From contig DASYMJ010000021.1 of the NCBI GenBank assembly GCA_036009105.1, positions 1 through 11,004 of the forward strand: a stretch of DNA of 11,004 nucleotides, written 5' to 3'. This document shows positions 6,091 through 11,004 of the stretch, in pieces. Each line of letters starts with the position of its first letter. Positions within the stretch are counted from its first letter, which is position 1. The notes below the pieces were generated by a model, which saw only the letters and a list, made by a program, of their open reading frames with translations, did no database searches and was not told the DNA's origin. Origin of the DNA: JAFAVZ01 sp036009105. Lineage in GTDB: Bacteria > Acidobacteriota > Thermoanaerobaculia > Gp7-AA8. Position numbers and translations under genes: made by a program.

Positions 6091-9000
6091 TCAGCTCTCC
6101 ACCAACGCCCGCAACTGCCGCGAGGCCACGGTGAGCATGGCCAGATCGATCGTCTGCGAGTTGCGCAGCTCGGTCATGGTCTGGTCCACCCGCTCCACGA
6201 TGCGGGCCCGTTTGGCCAGCCAGCCGTCCACCGGCTCCGAGCCGTTCGCCTCGGCGATCACGCGCGCGGCGAGGATGCTCTGCGCGTTGAAGAGATCGTC
6301 GATCGCCGCGGCCACGGCCTGCTTCTGCCACGGCGTGTCGGCCGGGATGGAGGAGGCGTCGGCCCGCAGCTTGTCCAGGCCGAAGCGGGCGCCGAGCGCG
6401 AAGTAGACGTGCGCCGCCTCCTCCACCGCTCCCCCCTTCTGCGAGATGCGCACGATGTCCATGGCCGAGCTCATCACGTCCAGGCTGGCCACGCGATGGG
6501 CCAGGTTCCGGGGGATGCCGTCCTCCACCAGTTCCGACTCCCGCACCTGCAGGGTGGAGAGCAGCGGCGGGGGGAGGATGGTCTCCAGCTTGTCCTGGAT
6601 GGCGGAGATGCGCGGCCGCAGCGCGTTCACGTAGGCCGCGATGTCCAGCTTCTCGTAGCCGCTGCGCAGGAGCCAGAGCATGGCCCGCTCCAGCAGCGAG
6701 CCGACGGCGATCATCATGTCGATCTGCACCCGGGCCGGCAGCTTGTTGTCCAGCGACTCGACGGCCGCCCAGATCGTGCGCAGGTCGAACGCCTCGCGGA
6801 TGACGGTGAAGGCGCGGGCCACGTCGCTGGTCGGCTTGCCGGTGTCGTCCGCGAGCTGCGTCACCAGGGTCGGCCGCACGCGGTTGTTCATGCCGTTGGT
6901 CACGAACGTGGCGATGATCTCCCGGCGCAGGCGGTGCCGCTCGATCGCTCCGCGATAGCGCTCCCGCAACGCGGCCGGGAAGTAGAGCAGCAGGTCCTCC
7001 ACCAGGAGCGGATCGTCCGGCAGATCGCTGGCCAGCAGGTCCTGGTAGAGGACGATCTTGCTGTAGGCGAGGATGATGGCGATCTCCGGCCGGGTCAGGC
7101 CGAGGTGGGCGGCGTGGCGGTCGGCGAGCGTGTCGTCGTCCGGCAGGTACTCGATGGCGCGGTCGAGCTTTCCGGCCCGCTCCAGCGCGCGCATGAAGCG
7201 GGCCTGCTCGTCCAGCACCGACTCTCCCAACGCATGGGTGATGGAGATGGCCTGGGTCTGCTCGTAGTTGTCGCGCAATACGAGTTGCCCCACCTCCTCC
7301 GTCATCGAAGCGAGCAGCGGATTGCGATCCTCGGTGCGAAGCTCGCCCCGATCGACCGCGTCGTACAGCAGGATCTTGATGTTGACCTCGTGGTCCGAGG
7401 TGTCGACGCCGGCCGAGTTGTCGATGGCGTCCGTGTTGATCTTGCCGCCGGCCAGGGCGAACTCGATGCGCCCCTTCTGCGTGAAGCCGAGGTTCGCCCC
7501 CTCGCCCACCACGCGGACGCGAAGGTGGTTGCCGTTCACCCGCACCGCGTCGTTCGCCCGGTCGCGCGCCGCGGCGTGATCCTCCTCCGTCGCCTTCACG
7601 TAGGTGCCGATGCCGCCCAGCCAGAGCAGGTCGGCCCGGGCGCGGAGGATGGCCTTCATCAGGTCGGCCGGCGTCACGGTGCGGGCCGGCAGCTCGAACA
7701 GGTGCTGCACCTGTTCCGAGACGGTCAGCGTCTTGGCGCCGCGGTCGAAGATGGCGCCGCCGGGCGAGAGGAGCTCGCTGTTGTAGCCGTTCCAGTTCAG
7801 GCGCTGATCGAACATGCGGCGCCGCTCGGCGAAGGTGGCGGCCGGATCGGGATTCGGGTCGACGAAGATGTGCGAGTGGTTGAAGGCGCCGATCAGCCTG
7901 ATGTGCGGCGAGAGGAGCATGGCGTTGCCGAACACGTCGCCGGACATGTCGCCCACTCCGACCACCGTGAAGTCGTCTTCCTGCGTGTTGTGGCCCAGCT
8001 CGCGGAAGTGGCGCTTGACCGCCTCCCACCCGCCCTTGGCCGTGATGCCCATCGCCTTGTGGTCGTAGCCCGCGCTGCCCCCCGAGGCGAACGCGTCGCC
8101 CAGCCAGAAGCCGTAGTCGGCGGAGATGGCGTTCGCGATGTCGGAGAACGTCGCCGTCCCCTTGTCCGCCGCCACCACGAGGTATGGATCGTCCACGTCG
8201 CGCCGCACCACGTCCACCGGCGGGATGACTTCCGTGCCCCGGAAGTTGTCCGTGATGTCCAGCATGCCGCGGAGCAGGGTGCGGTACGCCTCCACCCCTT
8301 CCTTCTGGAACGTGGCGCGGTCGGCGGAGGGGTTCTTCACCACGAAGCCGCCCTTGGAGCCCATCGGCACGATGACCACGTTCTTGACGTTCTGCGCCTT
8401 CATCAGGCCGAGGATCTCGGTGCGGAAGTCTTCGCGGCGGTCGGACCAGCGGATGCCGCCGCGCGCCACGCGGCCGGCGCGGAGGTGGATGCCTTCCATG
8501 GCCGGGGAGTAGACGAAGATCTCGAACAGCGGCCGGGGCAGCGGCAGGTCGCGCACCGCCTGCGAGTCGAGCTTGAAGGAGAGGTACGGCTTGCGGTTGC
8601 CGGCCGCGTCGCGCTGGTAGTAGTTCGTGCGCAGCGTGGAGTCGATGAGATTGACGTACGCGCGCAGCACCCGGTCTTCATCCGGATTGGCCACGCTGTT
8701 GAGCGCGTCCTCGATCTGGGCGCGGATGTTCGCGCCGGCCATGCCCCGGCCGCTCATCTTCCCGGCCGGCCCGTTGGCCGGATCGAAGTGGTTGCGGAAC
8801 AGGTCGATGAGCTGGCGGGTGATGTTCGGGTTGTTGACCAGCGTCTCCTGGATCAGCGTCTCGCTGAGGGCGACGCCGATCTGGCGCAGGTACTTCGCGT
8901 ACGCGCGCAGCACGACCACCTCGTGCCATTCCAGCTCCGCTTCCAGGACGAGGCGGTTGAAGCCGTCGTTCTCCGCCTCCCGGTTCCAGACGCGCAGGAA

Positions 9001-10911
9001 CGCCTCCTGGAACTTCTCCTTCACCGGCGTGAGGTCGTCCTGCAGGTTGTGGCCGATCAGCGCGAAGTCGCGGATGCGCACCATCTGCTGCGCGCCGCGG
9101 GGATGCACCTCGTAGGGCACTTCCGACTGCACGCGCAGCCCCATGTTCTCCAGGCGCGGCATGATCTCGGAGAGCGGCACCTGCGAGCCGGTGTGGATGA
9201 TCTTGAAGTGGAACTGCTTCTCGTCCGTGCGGTGGCGGTAGAGGTCGACCACCACGCCGCCGGTGGTCAGCGCGTTCTCGATGTGGTCGAGGTCGTACAG
9301 CGCCGCGTCCGCGGCGAAGTTCTCCGAGTAGGCCATGGGGAAGGCGCGCTTGTAGCGCTTGTGCAGCTCGATGCCCCCCTCTTCGCCCCGCCGCTGGATG
9401 AGCGCGTCGAGGAGGTGATCGCTCCAGGTGCGCGCGGCGTTGTTCAGCTCCGCCTCGATGCGGCGCGTATCGACCTGCGGCACCCGCTTGCCGGGCGTGC
9501 GGACGATGAAGAGGCCGCGGGCCAGCGCGGAGGTGGTCACGTAGTCGAAGATCTGCGTCTCCCGCCCTTCGAACGCCTCTTCCAGGATGGCCCGGGCCCG
9601 CTCCTTGAAGTCGGGCGTGTACTGGTCGCGCGGCACGAAGACGTAGCAGGCCACGAAGCGGTTGAAGACGTCGCTGCGGGTGAAGAGCGCCACGCGCTGC
9701 CGCTCCTGCAGCAGCAGGATGCCCTTGGCGATCTCGAAGAGGTCGGCATCGGTGATCTGGAAGAACTCGTCGCGGGGGAAGGTCTCCAGGATGTCGGCCA
9801 GCGCCTTGCCGTTGTGGGAAGCGGGATCGAGGCCGGCCCGCTCCAGCACGCGCCGCGCTTTGAGGCGCAGCATGGGGATCTCGCGCGGGCTGCGGTTGTA
9901 AGCGGCGGAGGTGAACAGGCCGAGGAAGCGGTCCTCGCCGATCAGGTTGCCGTTCGCGTCGTAGCGCTTGATGCCGATGCGGTCCATCGGCACCGGGCGG
10001 TGGATGAGGCTGCGGCTGTTCGCCTTGGTGATGATGAGCAGGTCCTGGCGCCGCGCGTAGTCGCTGTCTTCCTTCGACAGCGCCTCGTGGCCGCGCGTCT
10101 TGGAGGTATCCAGCATCTGGCGGAGGATGCCGAGGCCCGACTCCGGATCGGCCGGCAGGTAGTCCTGCCCGTCGCGGGTCTCGAAGCGATAGCGGCGGAA
10201 GCCGAGGAAAAGAAAGTTCCCATCATCCAGCCACTCCAGGAACTTCCGCGCCTCGGCCACTTCCTCCGGCGGCATGGGCGGCTTGGCGAGATCGAGCTCC
10301 GCGATGTCCGCCTTCAGCCTCTCGCGCATGGCGCGGAAGTCGGTGACGGCCATGCGCACCAGGGCCAGGATCCGCTCGATGGAGGTGCGCAGCAGCTCCA
10401 GCTCCGCCGGCTCGGTCTCCTGATCGATCTCGATGTGCATGTACGACTCGCGCACGGCGTCGCTCGGCGCGGCCTGGGTGTCGGAGATCTCGATGCGGTT
10501 GCCCTCGTGGTCGCGGCGGATGCTGGCCACGGGATGGAGCAGGAGGTGGATCTTGCGCTCGCGCTGGTTGATCTCCGCGCTGACCGAGTCGACCAGGAAC
10601 GGCATGTCGTCGTTGACGATCTCGATCACGGTGTGCTCGAGACCCCAGCCGTTGGCCTCCGGCGTCGGATTGAAGAGGCGGATGTTGGGGACGCCCGGCT
10701 GGCGTTTCGCGCCGAGCTCCCACAGCGAGAGGGCGCCGCCCAAGAGCGTCTCGGGGGTGGAGTAGATGATGTCGTCCGGCGCGACGAGGGCGAAATAGCG
10801 GCGGACAAACTGCTCGACGCTGTCCGCGAGGTTCGGCGCCACGCGCCCCTTCGCTTCCGCCGCCAGCTTGTCGACCAGATCGGATTTACGTTGTTCTACG
10901 GTCAGTGCCAT
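6091..10911 (-). CDS. gdhB: NAD-specific glutamate dehydrogenase, large (180-kDa) class
   Basis: The product has 1606 residues, the usual length for this class, and appears intact. It oxidatively deaminates L-glutamate to 2-oxoglutarate and ammonia with NAD+, in the cytosol, mainly for glutamate catabolism. The N-terminal half is regulatory, with ACT-like segments such as EIVNDDMPFLVDSVSAEINQ (97-116) and LYRHRTDEKQFHFKIIHTG (557-575). The catalytic core shows ARGGIRWSDRREDFRTEILG (816-835), then VPMGSKGGF (848-856) with the glutamate-binding/catalytic lysine region. The nucleotide-binding part has VVGVGDMSGDVFGNAML (983-999), NHSHIFVDPNPD (1011-1022), VVGEGANLGFTQ (1134-1145) and NSAGVDTSDHEVNIKI (1165-1180). 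A helical C-terminal domain follows to QLRALVES. The ATG at 10911 is chosen because MALTVEQRKSDLVDKLA matches a normal family start; its ribosome site is weak. The symbol follows Pseudomonas usage. It appears monocistronic, and no regulatory site could be identified. Confidence 0.95.
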   Translation of the reverse strand: MALTVEQRKSDLVDKLAAEAKGRVAPNLADSVEQFVRRYFALVAPDDIIYSTPETLLGGALSLWELGAKRQPGVPNIRLFNPTPEANGWGLEHTVIEIVNDDMPFLVDSVSAEINQRERKIHLLLHPVASIRRDHEGNRIEISDTQAAPSDAVRESYMHIEIDQETEPAELELLRTSIERILALVRMAVTDFRAMRERLKADIAELDLAKPPMPPEEVAEARKFLEWLDDGNFLFLGFRRYRFETRDGQDYLPADPESGLGILRQMLDTSKTRGHEALSKEDSDYARRQDLLIITKANSRSLIHRPVPMDRIGIKRYDANGNLIGEDRFLGLFTSAAYNRSPREIPMLRLKARRVLERAGLDPASHNGKALADILETFPRDEFFQITDADLFEIAKGILLLQERQRVALFTRSDVFNRFVACYVFVPRDQYTPDFKERARAILEEAFEGRETQIFDYVTTSALARGLFIVRTPGKRVPQVDTRRIEAELNNAARTWSDHLLDALIQRRGEEGGIELHKRYKRAFPMAYSENFAADAALYDLDHIENALTTGGVVVDLYRHRTDEKQFHFKIIHTGSQVPLSEIMPRLENMGLRVQSEVPYEVHPRGAQQMVRIRDFALIGHNLQDDLTPVKEKFQEAFLRVWNREAENDGFNRLVLEAELEWHEVVVLRAYAKYLRQIGVALSETLIQETLVNNPNITRQLIDLFRNHFDPANGPAGKMSGRGMAGANIRAQIEDALNSVANPDEDRVLRAYVNLIDSTLRTNYYQRDAAGNRKPYLSFKLDSQAVRDLPLPRPLFEIFVYSPAMEGIHLRAGRVARGGIRWSDRREDFRTEILGLMKAQNVKNVVIVPMGSKGGFVVKNPSADRATFQKEGVEAYRTLLRGMLDITDNFRGTEVIPPVDVVRRDVDDPYLVVAADKGTATFSDIANAISADYGFWLGDAFASGGSAGYDHKAMGITAKGGWEAVKRHFRELGHNTQEDDFTVVGVGDMSGDVFGNAMLLSPHIRLIGAFNHSHIFVDPNPDPAATFAERRRMFDQRLNWNGYNSELLSPGGAIFDRGAKTLTVSEQVQHLFELPARTVTPADLMKAILRARADLLWLGGIGTYVKATEEDHAAARDRANDAVRVNGNHLRVRVVGEGANLGFTQKGRIEFALAGGKINTDAIDNSAGVDTSDHEVNIKILLYDAVDRGELRTEDRNPLLASMTEEVGQLVLRDNYEQTQAISITHALGESVLDEQARFMRALERAGKLDRAIEYLPDDDTLADRHAAHLGLTRPEIAIILAYSKIVLYQDLLASDLPDDPLLVEDLLLYFPAALRERYRGAIERHRLRREIIATFVTNGMNNRVRPTLVTQLADDTGKPTSDVARAFTVIREAFDLRTIWAAVESLDNKLPARVQIDMMIAVGSLLERAMLWLLRSGYEKLDIAAYVNALRPRISAIQDKLETILPPPLLSTLQVRESELVEDGIPRNLAHRVASLDVMSSAMDIVRISQKGGAVEEAAHVYFALGARFGLDKLRADASSIPADTPWQKQAVAAAIDDLFNAQSILAARVIAEANGSEPVDGWLAKRARIVERVDQTMTELRNSQTIDLAMLTVASRQLRALVES

Positions 10912-10931
10912 GGCGGGGCGAATCGTATATC

Positions 10932-10959
10932 AGCGGGCAGCGGGCAGCGATCAGCGAGC
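10932..10959. repeat. Short tandem heptad repeat upstream of glutamate dehydrogenase
   Basis: Four adjacent 7-bp units can be read: AGCGGGC, AGCGGGC, AGCGATC, AGCGAGC. They lie 21 bp upstream of the glutamate dehydrogenase ATG, so probably in its leader or promoter. The copy number and low complexity are modest; it may be a dispersed short tandem repeat. No convincing -35/-10 pair was found in the remaining sequence to the window end. Confidence 0.5.
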
Positions 10960-11004
10960 CGGAGAACGCGGGCTGAGCTTTGGGCCGTCCTCCTGATCGC
11001 CGAT

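Noticed and set aside
6023..8029. 668-codon minus-strand open frame
   Set aside because: It is an off-frame shadow of the glutamate dehydrogenase gene and runs into the downstream inverted repeat; no recognisable domain.
10912..11004. Sigma70-type promoter for glutamate dehydrogenase
   Set aside because: A TATA-like stretch (minus-strand GATATACGAT near 10921-10930) is present but lies too close to the ATG and lacks a matching -35 box.

Overview
This 11-kb window comes from a GC-rich bacterial chromosome. Nearly every coding codon ends in G or C, and the genes are closely packed. The mix of a long secreted protein built from carboxypeptidase regulatory-like repeats, a small ankyrin protein, a 180-kDa-class NAD-glutamate dehydrogenase and REP-like intergenic palindromes resembles Acidobacteriota. 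That placement is an inference: no rRNA or other phylogenetic marker is present, and other GC-rich groups such as Myxococcota or Gemmatimonadota are possible.

Left to right: (1) positions 1-651, plus strand, the C-terminal part of a geranylgeranyl-reductase-like FAD oxidoreductase whose start lies off the window. (2) Convergent with it, a two-gene minus-strand unit: an ankyrin-repeat protein (4528-5148) whose stop overlaps by ATGA the start of a 1269-residue exported protein made almost entirely of about 13 carboxypeptidase-regulatory-like beta-sandwich repeats (722-4531). (3) A divergent intergenic region (5149-5381) holding a 65-bp REP-like double hairpin just before the ankyrin gene. (4) Three very small plus-strand genes in a row: a 57-residue two-CxxC zinc-finger-like protein (5382-5555), a 73-residue protein of unknown function (5605-5826), and a roughly 49-residue protein ending in the CCGSGCxxCP motif of the oxidoreductase-like (OXLD1-type) domain (about 5866-6015). 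(5) A convergent spacer (6016-6090) made up of heptad GTTGTC repeats with an 18-bp perfect inverted repeat. (6) 6091-10911, minus strand, a complete 1606-residue NAD-specific glutamate dehydrogenase, whose upstream region carries another short tandem heptad repeat.

Glutamate dehydrogenase and the FAD reductase are ordinary metabolic genes and form no evident pathway together. The ankyrin/repeat-protein pair is probably co-expressed. The least explained part is the 5.15-6.09 kb segment, with three microproteins framed by two structured repeats. No phage, transposase, CRISPR, tRNA or rRNA was seen. I found no clear sign of a new multi-gene system; the microprotein cluster is the best candidate for a second look.
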